From Ruegeria sp. R13_0 (lineage in GTDB: Bacteria > Pseudomonadota > Alphaproteobacteria > Rhodobacterales > Rhodobacteraceae): a stretch of 64,000 nucleotides of DNA. Position numbers and translations under genes: made by a program. The stretch covers positions 248,001-312,000 of the forward strand of contig NZ_JAGHRB010000001.1 in assembly GCF_017743995.1 (NCBI RefSeq). Reading direction: 5' to 3'. Under the pieces are notes generated by a model. That model did no database searches and was not told the DNA's origin. It worked only from the letters and a program-made list of their open reading frames with translations. Below are positions 25,471 to 32,819 of the stretch, one piece after another. Numbering within the stretch: position 1 is the stretch's first letter; each line of letters begins with the position of its first letter.

Positions 25471-25787
25471 TCTTTATTCCTTTCAATAGCTTCCTTAAGA
25501 GAGTTGAGGCGGTCGTCCCAGAACTGGTCAAAGTAGCTGAGCCAATCCAAGACCGGGGCCATGCCCTGTGGTTCAATTCGGTTGATGCGTTCTCTGCCGC
25601 GGGCTTCCACCGTTATCAGCCCACCATCAGACAAGACCGTCAGGTGCTTTTTGACGGCAGCCCTCGTCATGTCGAACCGGTTCGTCAACTGCCCGATCGT
25701 CATGTCCTGAGAGGCAAGCAGTTTGATGATGTCCCGACGGGTTGGGTCTGCCAGCGCACGAAACGCGTTTTGGGTAAGGGTTTGCAT
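25467..25787 (-). CDS. ArsR family helix-turn-helix regulator
   Basis: The 106-residue winged-helix protein begins MQTLTQNAFRALADPTRRDI, with the recognition helix in MTIGQLTNRFDMTRAAVKKH (about 29-48). It lacks the cysteine motif of metal-sensing ArsR/SmtB proteins, so metal response is unlikely. GAGG precedes the ATG at 25787; a start eight codons earlier lacks a ribosome site. It should repress its own operon (with the SRPBCC gene) through the two palindromes directly upstream. Confidence 0.9.
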   Translation of the reverse strand: MQTLTQNAFRALADPTRRDIIKLLASQDMTIGQLTNRFDMTRAAVKKHLTVLSDGGLITVEARGRERINRIEPQGMAPVLDWLSYFDQFWDDRLNSLKEAIERNKE

Positions 25788-25803
25788 TTGTCGCCTCGGT
25801 AAA

Positions 25804-25845
25804 GATACCATTTGGTATTATATTAATGAGATACCATATGGTATC
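25804..25845. promoter_or_regulatory. Pair of palindromic operators upstream of arsR-type gene
   Basis: GATACCATATGGTATC (25830-25845) is a perfect 16-base palindrome. A second copy, GATACCATTTGGTATT (25804-25819), matches with one arm mismatch. Centres are 26 bases apart, between two and three helical turns. The pair lies just upstream of the ArsR-type gene and is the obvious binding site for that regulator; the assignment is inferred from position. Confidence 0.75.
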
Positions 25846-25876
25846 ATGTCAAGCACTGAGTGAAGGCTTTACTTTT

Positions 25877-25891
25877 GTTCACTAATTGTTC
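25877..25891 (+). promoter_or_regulatory. SOS (LexA) box of mmcB
   Basis: GTTC-ACTAATT-GTTC at 25877-25891 is an exact match to the alphaproteobacterial LexA site GTTC-N7-GTTC. It ends 11 bases before the mmcB start codon, where LexA would block transcription until DNA damage. Confidence 0.88.
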
Positions 25892-25902
25892 ACATTCTGG
25901 AC

Positions 25903-26334
25903 ATGACACTGGATTTGCAGCCCGGACAGAAACTTGCGCGCGGCGTCGCGCGCCATCTAACCGCCCACGGTTTTGTTTCCGTTGAAGAATTTGTGCCGGC
26001 GCGAGGGTTACGCGTTGATGTGATGGGGTTGGGTCCAAAGGGCGAGCTTTGGGTGATCGAGTGTAAATCCAGCCGTGCCGACTATCAGTCAGATGCGAAG
26101 TGGCAAGGCTATCTGGAGTGGTGCGATCGATTCTTTTGGGCTGTCGATACCGAATTCCCAACGGACCTTTTGCCTCAGGAAACCGGTCTGATCATCGCCG
26201 ATGCTTATGATGCCGAGATCATTCGCATGGCACCCGAGGACAAACTGCCTCCGGCCCGGCGTAAAAAGATGATCCAGAAATTCGCCACTGATGCCGCGCG
26301 TCGATTGCAGGCGTTGCGCGACCCGCGGCTGTGA
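25903..26334 (+). CDS. mmcB: MmcB family DNA repair protein
   Basis: The 143-residue protein has a PD-(D/E)XK-like nuclease core: LRVDVMGLGPKGELWVIECK (about 36-56), giving D39 and E53-x-K55, followed by SSRADYQSDAKWQGYLEWCD. MmcB proteins of alphaproteobacteria are SOS-induced and protect against mitomycin C damage in Caulobacter. The perfect LexA box 11 bases upstream supports that identity independently of the protein match. The window contains no other gene of this pathway next to it. Confidence 0.92.
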   Translation: MTLDLQPGQKLARGVARHLTAHGFVSVEEFVPARGLRVDVMGLGPKGELWVIECKSSRADYQSDAKWQGYLEWCDRFFWAVDTEFPTDLLPQETGLIIADAYDAEIIRMAPEDKLPPARRKKMIQKFATDAARRLQALRDPRL

Positions 26335-26340
26335 CGCACT

Positions 26341-26529
26341 TCAGCCTTTGACGGTCAGGGCAGCTTGTGCGGCGGCACGCAGCTCGTCTGCGATCTCTTC
26401 GGCTTCCTCGGGATCGAAATCCATCGGAATCTCAAGGCCGTCGGCCTCGATAAACAGACGTACCATACCCTGATCGGTGGGGCCGATCTGAAGGTTGGCC
26501 TGAATGTCTCGTTCGGTGTTGATACCCAT
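26341..26529 (-). CDS. Small acidic conserved protein (probably DUF6324)
   Basis: The 62-residue protein starts MGINTERDIQANLQIGPTDQ and has an acidic helix FDPEEAEEIADELRAAAQAA at the C-terminus. The ribosome site is excellent: GGAGG seven bases before the ATG at 26529. The long in-frame reading back to 27123 crosses the opposite GNAT gene and is a shadow. I believe this is the DUF6324 family of Rhodobacterales, of unknown function; that name is from memory. Convergent with mmcB. Confidence 0.75.
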   Translation of the reverse strand: MGINTERDIQANLQIGPTDQGMVRLFIEADGLEIPMDFDPEEAEEIADELRAAAQAALTVKG

Positions 26530-26607
26530 ACGCGCCTCCGGGGACTGAGCGTTCCTGCTAGCGCGCACGGGGTTGAGAATCAAGCCGCCATTGCGCTCTG
26601 ATACGGT

Positions 26608-27090
26608 ATGGAGAACGTTAGGATCAGGGCTTTTCAGCCCCAGGATGCACCTTGGCTGGTTGAGCGTCATGGAACCCTCTATGCCCGCGATGAGGGGTTT
26701 GATGACAGCCTCGCCCCGCTGGTCGCGCGTTTTCTGGATGGATTTATTGCCGATCATGACCCTTCGTGCGAAAGGGGTTGGATCGCCGAGGCAGAAGGCC
26801 AAAGATTGGGGAGCATCTTCTGCGTCAAACTCGACGCGCAGACCGCAAAACTGCGCCTGTTCCTTCTGGTGCCCGAGGCGCGGGGTCTGGGGCTGGGAAA
26901 GCGGCTTCTTGGCACTTGTATGGGCTTTGCCAAGGCAGCGGGATACCAGCAAATGCAGCTCTGGACCCATGAAAGCCACAAGGCCGCCTGCGCCTTGTAC
27001 CGGTCCACGGGATGGCAGTTGGTGGACAGCAAGCCGGTGCATTCTTTCGGTGTCGATCTTGTCGAACAAAGCTGGAAAATTAGGCTTTAA
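26608..27090 (+). CDS. GNAT family N-acetyltransferase
   Basis: The 160-residue protein has the GNAT acetyl-CoA-binding motif A LFLLVPEARGLGLGKRLLG (about 89-107, Q/R-x-x-G-x-G/A type) and motif B LWTHESHKAACALYRSTGWQ (about 120-139). It resembles the acetyltransferase half of MarR-GNAT fusion proteins, but no MarR domain is attached. It should transfer an acetyl group from acetyl-CoA to an unknown amine. tRNA-His lies 47 bases downstream on the same strand. Confidence 0.9.
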   Translation: MENVRIRAFQPQDAPWLVERHGTLYARDEGFDDSLAPLVARFLDGFIADHDPSCERGWIAEAEGQRLGSIFCVKLDAQTAKLRLFLLVPEARGLGLGKRLLGTCMGFAKAAGYQQMQLWTHESHKAACALYRSTGWQLVDSKPVHSFGVDLVEQSWKIRL

Positions 27091-27137
27091 TCCTCTTGCA
27101 TTCCCGTTGCGTGTTCGGTACATCGCCCCTCACGAGT

Positions 27138-27214
27138 GCCGCCTTAGCTCAGTTGGTTAGAGCGCTGGATTGTGGATCCAGAGGTCCCCTGTTCAAGCCA
27201 GGGAGGCGGTACCA
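27138..27214 (+). tRNA. tRNA-His (anticodon GTG)
   Basis: All arms are present: acceptor GCCGCCT/AGGCGGT, D-arm GCTC/GAGC, anticodon stem CTGGA/TCCAG with loop TTGTGGA (anticodon GTG at 27172-27174), T-arm CCCTG/CAGGG, and encoded CCA. There is no G at -1 (base 27137 is T); the pair 1:72 is G:U and the discriminator is A73. That combination departs from the G-1:C73 rule for tRNA-His and matches the alphaproteobacterial variant. Confidence 0.97.
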
Positions 27215-27244
27215 TTTCCCCTCGATCTACCTAAGTTTCGAACA

Positions 27245-27268
27245 AAAAAACCGCGCTGGAAGCGCGGC
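27245..27268 (-). terminator. Intrinsic terminator of the amino-acid ABC operon
   Basis: Read on the minus strand, CCGCGCT/AGCGCGG (27252-27268, three-base loop) is followed by seven Ts (27251-27245). It lies 39 bases after the stop codon of the last permease gene. A classical rho-independent terminator. Confidence 0.9.
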
Positions 27269-27306
27269 TTAGAGTGATAGATTTTGATGCTCAGGCGCGC
27301 TGGAGA

Positions 27307-28113
27307 TCAGCGCGCCAGGTTAAGCCGCAACTTCATCTTGCTTTTCCGAGCAGCGGGCAGGTGCCTGTTCAGTCGCTTGTTGACCAGACCAAAGCCCCAG
27401 ATGATGACCAGCGTCAGCAGGATGAAATAGAAGGCCAGAATCGGATAGGGGATGAACGGGTTGAAGGTCTTATCCGCGAAATAGCTGGCGTAATACAGGG
27501 CGTCTCCGCGCTGCTGCCAGGCCGGAAAGGCCGAGAAAAAGACCAGCGTTGTCGCGTGGAACAGAAAGATTGCCTCGTTAGTGTAGGCGGGCCAAGCCAG
27601 TCGCAGCATGGTCGGCCAGACAATCCGGCGGAAGCGAGCCCAGCCGGTCATGCCATAGGCATCTGCGGCCTCGATATCACCCTTGGGGATCGAGCGGAGG
27701 GCGCCATAGAAGATCTCACCCGTATAAGCGGCTGTGTTGAGGAACAGTACAATCAGCGCACCCAACCAGGCCGACGTCAGGGCGTCGAACATCGGATAGG
27801 GTTTCTTCAGCGACAGAAAGAAGAAATAGGCAAAAAAGAACTGGATGAACAGCGGAGACCCTCTGAACAGAAAGATGAACCATTCCGAGGGTTTGCGCAG
27901 CCATTTGTTCGGAGATGCTTTGCCGACGGCCAGCGCGGTGGCCAGGAAAAAGCCAGTCGCCAGGGCCATGATGCCGAAATAGACATTCCAGATCATACCC
28001 GAGCCAATCAGCGTGAACTGTTCGCATAGGGTAAAGTCAGATTTTGGTAGCAGGCGTTCGCCAAGCCCGACAGAGCGCAGGGCGTAGTCCTGGATCGTCT
28101 GGATGCAGCTCAT
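27307..28113 (-). CDS. Amino-acid ABC transporter permease (HisM/GlnP family)
   Basis: The 268-residue integral membrane protein has about five or six hydrophobic helices and the EAA loop EAADAYGMTGWARFRRIVWP (about 147-166) that docks to the ATPase. An upstream permease signature includes FRGSPLFIQFFFAYFF. It is the second permease of the operon and overlaps the first by four bases (28110-28113). Together they form the heterodimeric channel for a polar amino acid. Substrate not determined. Confidence 0.92.
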   Translation of the reverse strand: MSCIQTIQDYALRSVGLGERLLPKSDFTLCEQFTLIGSGMIWNVYFGIMALATGFFLATALAVGKASPNKWLRKPSEWFIFLFRGSPLFIQFFFAYFFFLSLKKPYPMFDALTSAWLGALIVLFLNTAAYTGEIFYGALRSIPKGDIEAADAYGMTGWARFRRIVWPTMLRLAWPAYTNEAIFLFHATTLVFFSAFPAWQQRGDALYYASYFADKTFNPFIPYPILAFYFILLTLVIIWGFGLVNKRLNRHLPAARKSKMKLRLNLAR

Positions 28114-28997
28114 GCCGTCGTCTCCTTGCGCAGCAGCTCTCCGCCGGATGTGGCCTGACCGTGGGACAAGCGGCGCATCAGCTTTTCAAGCACGATTTCC
28201 GAGATGCGGGTCATGCCGAGGTAGAAGATCAGCAGGAACAGGAAATACCACATACGCCAGTCGCCATGGGGGTAATCGGTAAAGCGTGACGTCTTGGTGC
28301 CACCCAACTCACGCGCCCAATAGACGATGTCTTCGATGCCCAGCAGGAACAGAAGCGGGGTGGCCTTTATAAGCACCATCCACAGGTTGGACAGGCCGGG
28401 CAGGGCGTAGACCCACATCTGCGGTACCAGAATTCGCCAGAATGTCTGGCGGCGGGTCATGCCATAGGCCTCGGCCGTTTCAAGCTGAGCATGTGGCACG
28501 GCGCGCATACCGCCGAACAGAACGTTGGCCGCAAACGCGCCAAAAACGATGGAAAAGGTGACAACGGCCAAGAAGAACCCATAGGTCTCGTGGACCCATT
28601 CCGGGGCGCTGCCCAAGGGCAGTTTGGCGGCCTGACAGACGATGAAATCATTGCCTTGACGGACCGGATCTGTCCATTCGGGACACATGACCTGGTGGCG
28701 CGTCCACTCGAAGGCCTGATCCAGGGCGATGACGAAAAACAGAAAAAATGCGATGTCCGGGACGCCGCGCACGATGGCGATGTACCCTTTACCCAGCCAG
28801 CTGAGCGGCGCGACATGTGACCTGGCTGCCATAGCGCCCGCAAAGCCGAAGCTCAGCGCGACCGGAGCGGTCACGGCAAGCAGGCCAAGCACCTTGAGGA
28901 AGGACAGGTAGAACGACCAATGCACGCCGTTGGTCAAATAGCACGAAAACCAGCGGAACGTGCCCAGCGTGTCGGGATCAGCGCAATAGGAAAACAT
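28110..28997 (-). CDS. Amino-acid ABC transporter permease (HisQ/ArtQ family)
   Basis: The 295-residue permease has several transmembrane helices, VRGVPDIAFFLFFVIALDQ, and the coupling loop ETAEAYGMTRRQTFWRILVP near residue 195. The ATG at 28997 was chosen because the earlier ATG (29051) lies within the hairpin at 29041-29065. A segment between helices (ALDQAFEWTRHQVMCPEWTD) is longer than in E. coli HisQ. It pairs with the downstream permease. Confidence 0.9.
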   Translation of the reverse strand: MFSYCADPDTLGTFRWFSCYLTNGVHWSFYLSFLKVLGLLAVTAPVALSFGFAGAMAARSHVAPLSWLGKGYIAIVRGVPDIAFFLFFVIALDQAFEWTRHQVMCPEWTDPVRQGNDFIVCQAAKLPLGSAPEWVHETYGFFLAVVTFSIVFGAFAANVLFGGMRAVPHAQLETAEAYGMTRRQTFWRILVPQMWVYALPGLSNLWMVLIKATPLLFLLGIEDIVYWARELGGTKTSRFTDYPHGDWRMWYFLFLLIFYLGMTRISEIVLEKLMRRLSHGQATSGGELLRKETTA

Positions 28998-29040
28998 GTG
29001 GCGTCTTTCGAACGTCAATTCCGGCGCGAGGCCGGGGCAG

Positions 29041-29065
29041 GTTCGGCGCATTCAAGACGCCGAAC
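29041..29065 (-). terminator. Intergenic hairpin between binding protein and permease genes
   Basis: GTTCGGCG (29041-29048) and CGCCGAAC (29058-29065) are exact reverse complements around nine bases, 13 bases after the stop of the binding-protein gene. There is no T run. Such hairpins stabilise the upstream mRNA or partly stop transcription, giving more binding protein than permease. Confidence 0.6.
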
Positions 29066-29078
29066 CTTTTCGTGCAGA

Positions 29079-29828
29079 TCAGTTGGAAACGACAGAGCCG
29101 TCGGCGTTGTAGGTCGGAACGCCTTCGCCGAACCATTTGACGATCAGTTCGTTCAGCGAACCATCCGCTTTCATCGAAGTGATGGCTTCGTCGAACTTGC
29201 CGCGCAGTTCGCCGTCGGATTCACGGATGCCCAGGCCGATACCGCCGCCCAGCGGGACGTCATCCCCTACAAATACCAGCTCACCGCCCGATTCTTCGAC
29301 GATCGGCACAAGGAAGTCCTTGTCGGCAAACACGGCGTCTGCTTCGCCGTTACGCACGGCTGCGATGGTTTCTTCGGGGGTCGCGAATTCGACCAGAGTC
29401 GCGCCGGATTCAGCTACGTGACCCGCTTGAATGGTTGCAGTCTGTGCCGCAACGATGCCGCCGCCTACGTCAACCCCGTCCGATGCGCCAACATAGGCCG
29501 ACGCCGCCGGAGGGAAGTAGTTTTGAGTGAAATCAATAACTTCATCACGCTCGTCGGTGATCGACATGCCCGCGATGATGGTGTCGTAGTTACCCGAGAC
29601 CAGGTTCGGAATGATCGAGTCCCAGTCGTTCTTGACCCACTCGCAGTCCAGGTTTGCGCGCTTGCACAGCTCGTCGCCCACTTCACGCTCGAACCCGTCG
29701 ATTTCGCCGGCGTCATTGATGAAGTTGTACGGAGGGTAGGCGCCCTCTGTGCCCATTCGGACGGTGTCGGCCATTGCGATGCCGGCGGTCAGCGCCAGTG
29801 CTGCGGTGGACAGAATCAGGTTTTTCAT
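29079..29828 (-). CDS. Periplasmic amino-acid-binding protein of ABC transporter
   Basis: The 249-residue protein begins MKNLILSTAALALTAGIAMA, with signal cleavage expected after Ala20. The mature part follows the family-3 solute-binding pattern: VRMGTEGAYPPYNFIND, IDGFEREVGDELCKR, DWDSIIPNLVSGNYDTIIAGMSIT (the signature) and, later, FVGDDVPLGGG and ELIVKWFGEGVPTY. The paired cysteines CKRANLDC match lysine/arginine/ornithine/histidine-binding proteins. It is the most abundant part of such systems; a hairpin after the stop may support that. Confidence 0.93.
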   Translation of the reverse strand: MKNLILSTAALALTAGIAMADTVRMGTEGAYPPYNFINDAGEIDGFEREVGDELCKRANLDCEWVKNDWDSIIPNLVSGNYDTIIAGMSITDERDEVIDFTQNYFPPAASAYVGASDGVDVGGGIVAAQTATIQAGHVAESGATLVEFATPEETIAAVRNGEADAVFADKDFLVPIVEESGGELVFVGDDVPLGGGIGLGIRESDGELRGKFDEAITSMKADGSLNELIVKWFGEGVPTYNADGSVVSN

Positions 29829-29862
29829 TGGTTACTCCCCAGTTTGGTTCTGTTTCTGAAAC

Positions 29863-30639
29863 TTATGCCGCCTGAGTGGCGGAAAGAAAGCCCCGAAGCC
29901 GCTCGGATTCAGGCGCAGTAAAGATGTCTTCGGCGCTGCCTTCCTCTTCGATCCGGCCCTGATGCAGGAACACCACGTGGCTTGAGATATCGGCGGCCAT
30001 CTTCATGTCATGGGTCACGATGATCATCGTCCGGCCCTCGGCGGCGAGATCCTTGATCACTTTGATCACTTCCTGCTCCAGCTCGGGGTCGAGTGCCGAG
30101 GTGGGTTCATCGAACAGCAGTGCTTCGGGCTCCATGCACAGGCCGCGCGCGATGGCAGCGCGTTGTTGCTGACCACCGGACAGTTGTGCCGGGTAGACAT
30201 CGCATTTGTCGCCGATGCCGACCTTTTCCAGATATTTGCGCGCGCTGTCTTCCACTTCGGCCTTGTCACGGCCCAAAACGGTTACCGGGGCCTCCATGAC
30301 ATTTTGCAAAATGGTCATGTGCGCCCACAGATTGAATTGCTGGAACACCATGGACAGATTGGTACGAATGCGCAGGACCTGTTTGGGATCGGCGGGGCGG
30401 CGAGCACTGCCCGAACCGCTCCATTTGACGGGTTCGCCCTTGAACGTGATCTCCCCTTGCTGGCTGTCTTCCAGAAGGTTGCAGCACCGCAGTAAGGTGG
30501 ATTTCCCCGAGCCAGAGGACCCGATGAGCGAGACCACATCGCCGCGTTTCGCGGTGATATCCACGCCTTTGAGCACCTCGAGATTGCCGAAGCTTTTGTG
30601 AAGGTCCTTGATCTCGATTACGGCAGAGGCGTCTGTCAC
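29863..30639 (-). CDS. Amino-acid ABC transporter ATP-binding protein (HisP/ArtP family)
   Basis: The 258-residue ATPase has Walker A GSSGSGKST (about 38-46), signature LSGGQQQRAAIARGL, Walker B ALLFDEPTSALDPEL, and the switch His in IIVTHDMKMA. It is the first gene of the transporter operon, 34 bases ahead of the binding protein. I place the start at the GTG at 30639 because TGGAG sits six bases upstream; in-frame ATGs at 30654 and 30708 lack ribosome sites, though the first is possible. The insert RRPADPKQVLRIRT is common in the family. Confidence 0.93.
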   Translation of the reverse strand: MTDASAVIEIKDLHKSFGNLEVLKGVDITAKRGDVVSLIGSSGSGKSTLLRCCNLLEDSQQGEITFKGEPVKWSGSGSARRPADPKQVLRIRTNLSMVFQQFNLWAHMTILQNVMEAPVTVLGRDKAEVEDSARKYLEKVGIGDKCDVYPAQLSGGQQQRAAIARGLCMEPEALLFDEPTSALDPELEQEVIKVIKDLAAEGRTMIIVTHDMKMAADISSHVVFLHQGRIEEEGSAEDIFTAPESERLRGFLSATQAA

Positions 30640-30764
30640 GGAAGCTCCAGTCATGAGTGGTGTTGGTGCGGTAATAGGGCGGAAAATCCGGCGCAATGCA
30701 ATGCGCAAAACACAGATTCGCGCGGGGAATCAATCAAAATGACCAAAGGTCGTGATCAAATTGG

Positions 30765-31517
30765 TTAGCTGCTGCGCAACTGTGCTTCGGGCGAAGCCGC
30801 AGTTGGAATGGCGAGGTACGCGCTTGCGGGAATTTTGATCAACCCACGGATGCGCAGATTGCCTCGATCCTCATCCGCCAGATCATCAATGGCGGCCTGA
30901 ACCGCGCGTGCGATCCGAGGCGCATCCTGCGATTTCGACGTGATATAGGGCAGCCCGGGGGTCGGTTCCGTTTCGGCAACGTCGCGCAATGCGCCCCCCA
31001 GATCGGTGTGCGCCTTGAGAAGTTCCCAGGTCAGCGCGTCGAGCGCGGCGAAATCGCTCATGTCCTCGGCCACGGATTGGGCCGAATTGGCATGCGCTCC
31101 GGTTTGCTGTAGGCGCTTCGGTGAAAGCCCCATCCGGGACAAATGCGTAATCGGCGCAGACCAGCCGGATTGAGACAGGGGTTCGTTATAGGCAAAGACC
31201 CCGTCCGTCAGCTCCGCCAGGCTACGCGGATCATCGGCACGGGCGACAAAGACAGATCTGTAGTAACCCTCTGGGCAGCCGGGCAGACCATAGTCCGGCG
31301 TGCCGATCAGTTGCACCGCGTCATGAAGCTGCGTTCGGTAGGGCATGCCGCAGGTTTGGGCAAAGATCAGATCGGGATCGCGCCAGATGTCCCAGAAATC
31401 GCGGGACCGCTCAAGACTCGCGGGACCGAACCCCAAATGCGTCCTGATCAGGTCCCAGAAGCGATCGTTAGAGGCGCGCAGGGCGGGCATGTCATACATG
31501 CCCAGCATCGCTGTCAC
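30765..31517 (-). CDS. PhnD-like periplasmic-binding-fold protein without signal peptide
   Basis: The 250-residue protein has the phosphonate/phosphite-binding (type 2 periplasmic-binding) pattern: WDIWRDPDLIFAQTCGMPYR (about 44-63), GCPEGYYRSVFVARADDPRS and an AYNEPLSQSG type loop. It begins MTAMLGMYDMPAL with no signal peptide, and there is no ABC ATPase or permease beside it. The start overlaps the stop of the TerB gene (ATGA at 31514-31517), so the two should be made together. A cytoplasmic ligand-sensing role is possible; it is not a standard transporter part here. Confidence 0.8.
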   Translation of the reverse strand: MTAMLGMYDMPALRASNDRFWDLIRTHLGFGPASLERSRDFWDIWRDPDLIFAQTCGMPYRTQLHDAVQLIGTPDYGLPGCPEGYYRSVFVARADDPRSLAELTDGVFAYNEPLSQSGWSAPITHLSRMGLSPKRLQQTGAHANSAQSVAEDMSDFAALDALTWELLKAHTDLGGALRDVAETEPTPGLPYITSKSQDAPRIARAVQAAIDDLADEDRGNLRIRGLIKIPASAYLAIPTAASPEAQLRSS

Positions 31518-31951
31518 GCTTTGGCGGCCTTCTGACGGGCGAGGGCTGAATCCACGTCGCTGACACCCAATAGGCTAACCACAAGGCGCAGCAGCGAATC
31601 CTCTTCGCCGGTCCTTTGCCCATCGGCAAGGGCGACCGACCACATGGCCTGCACAACGGCCAGGCGATCCTCGTAGGCGACGGCCTCTTTAATGGCGCGG
31701 GTGAAGCGGACGGTATCGGGGGCCTCGGCCTCAAGGTCTTCGGCGCGGGCGCGCAGGCCTGCGGCCTCAAAGGGCGAAAGGCCATAGCGTTCGACCGAGA
31801 CCTTGTCGATTCGGGCCATCTCCGAGTCGGCATAGTCGTTGTCGGACCGGGCGATGCGCACCAAAAGCGCCGTCAGCGCCAAGCGGGCGTCATCTTCGGC
31901 CAGAGGGTCGGGGTCAGGCTGTGTCAGCCGGGACAGAAAATCACGAAACAT
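31514..31951 (-). CDS. TerB-like (tellurite resistance TerB family) protein
   Basis: The 145-residue all-helical protein has the TerB pattern: LALTALLVRIARSDNDYADSE (about 24-44), MARIDKVSVERYGLSPFEAA, and VVQAMWSVALADGQRTGEED with acidic metal-binding residues. TerB domains bind metals and act in stress or membrane-linked complexes. It lies between a second TerB-like gene (20 bases upstream) and the PhnD-like gene. A functional link to tellurite is not implied by the fold alone. Confidence 0.85.
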   Translation of the reverse strand: MFRDFLSRLTQPDPDPLAEDDARLALTALLVRIARSDNDYADSEMARIDKVSVERYGLSPFEAAGLRARAEDLEAEAPDTVRFTRAIKEAVAYEDRLAVVQAMWSVALADGQRTGEEDSLLRLVVSLLGVSDVDSALARQKAAKA

Positions 31952-31971
31952 GAAACAGATATAGAGCCAGG

Positions 31972-32421
31972 TTAATGAGCTTCCAAGCGACTTTGCACCC
32001 GTTCACGGGCGGATTTGCTGTCATTGAAGCTGAGGCCCATCGCGACGCGGGCCTCTTCGACGATCTTGACCTCACCCTCATCCGTGTCGCCGTCGGCCAG
32101 CACGACCTCCCACAACGCGTCCAGCGCGGCGAGGCGTTCGTTCAGATCGGTGGTTTCGCGGATCAGCTTGCCGAACGTGTCGGTGTCCGGTGCCGCCGCA
32201 TGAAGTTTCTCGCAGGTGGCGCGGACTTTGGCGGCCTCGATCGCGTTGTGCTGATAGAGGCGGGCCAGAATGCGATCAATCAGGCTGATCTCTTCCAGTT
32301 TGTAGTCCCGGTCCGCCTGTGCAACACGCACCATCAATGCCCCCAGCGCCAGTTCGGCGTCGGGGTCGGGCAGGTGTTCTGTCTGTGGCGGTCGAAACGC
32401 TTGGAAGAATTTTTTCAACAT
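31972..32421 (-). CDS. TerB-like protein, paralogue of the next gene
   Basis: The 149-residue protein is a clear paralogue of its downstream neighbour: ELALGALMVRVAQADRDYKL (about 24-43), ISLIDRILARLYQH, and LAALDALWEVVLADGDTDEG. The order of acidic residues in the last motif is conserved between the two. Tandem duplication is the simplest origin. It is the first gene of the TerB-TerB-PhnD-like unit. AACATG lies at the start, with a modest ribosome site. Confidence 0.85.
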   Translation of the reverse strand: MLKKFFQAFRPPQTEHLPDPDAELALGALMVRVAQADRDYKLEEISLIDRILARLYQHNAIEAAKVRATCEKLHAAAPDTDTFGKLIRETTDLNERLAALDALWEVVLADGDTDEGEVKIVEEARVAMGLSFNDSKSARERVQSRLEAH

Positions 32422-32463
32422 GAGGCCAATCTAATCCATATTTTGTGGCGCGCCAAGTTGAGA

Positions 32464-32757
32464 CTACCCGTCATAGCCCTCAATGATCACAAGATCGCCG
32501 AGCGAGACAGGATCGCGCAGCGCTTTGGCCTTTTGATAGCCTTCGCTTTCGTAACAGGCGAGGGCCTGTTCGTAGCTGGGAAACTCGATCACAACCGTTC
32601 TTGCCCGCGCTGCGCCCTCTCTGACCTCGCGCGAGCCGCCGCGCACCAGAAAGCGGGCGCCATAGGCGGAGAAGGGTTCTGCATTCGCTGCGATGTAGTT
32701 CTTGTATGTCTCCATATCATCGACATCGACATGGGCCACCCAGTAGCCTTTGCTCAT
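32464..32757 (-). CDS. DUF1330 domain protein
   Basis: The 97-residue protein begins MSKGYWVAHVDVDDMETYKN and has VRGGSREVREGAARARTVVI and FPSYEQALACYESEGYQKAK, the ferredoxin-like dimeric alpha/beta barrel pattern of DUF1330. Function is unknown. GGGAGAG precedes the ATG at 32757; the reading back to 32865 overlaps the upstream gene and was rejected. It lies 62 bases after the PEP-mutase-family gene on the same strand. Confidence 0.9.
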   Translation of the reverse strand: MSKGYWVAHVDVDDMETYKNYIAANAEPFSAYGARFLVRGGSREVREGAARARTVVIEFPSYEQALACYESEGYQKAKALRDPVSLGDLVIIEGYDG

Positions 32758-32819
32758 GGAACTCTCCCGTTTTGGTTTAGGGCAGGGTGCGAAGTTTGCT
32801 TCTAAATTGCAAGCTGCGC

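Noticed and set aside
26341..27123. 260-residue minus-strand protein covering the GNAT gene
   Set aside because: Only the last 62 residues have a ribosome site and protein character; the rest mirrors the GNAT gene.
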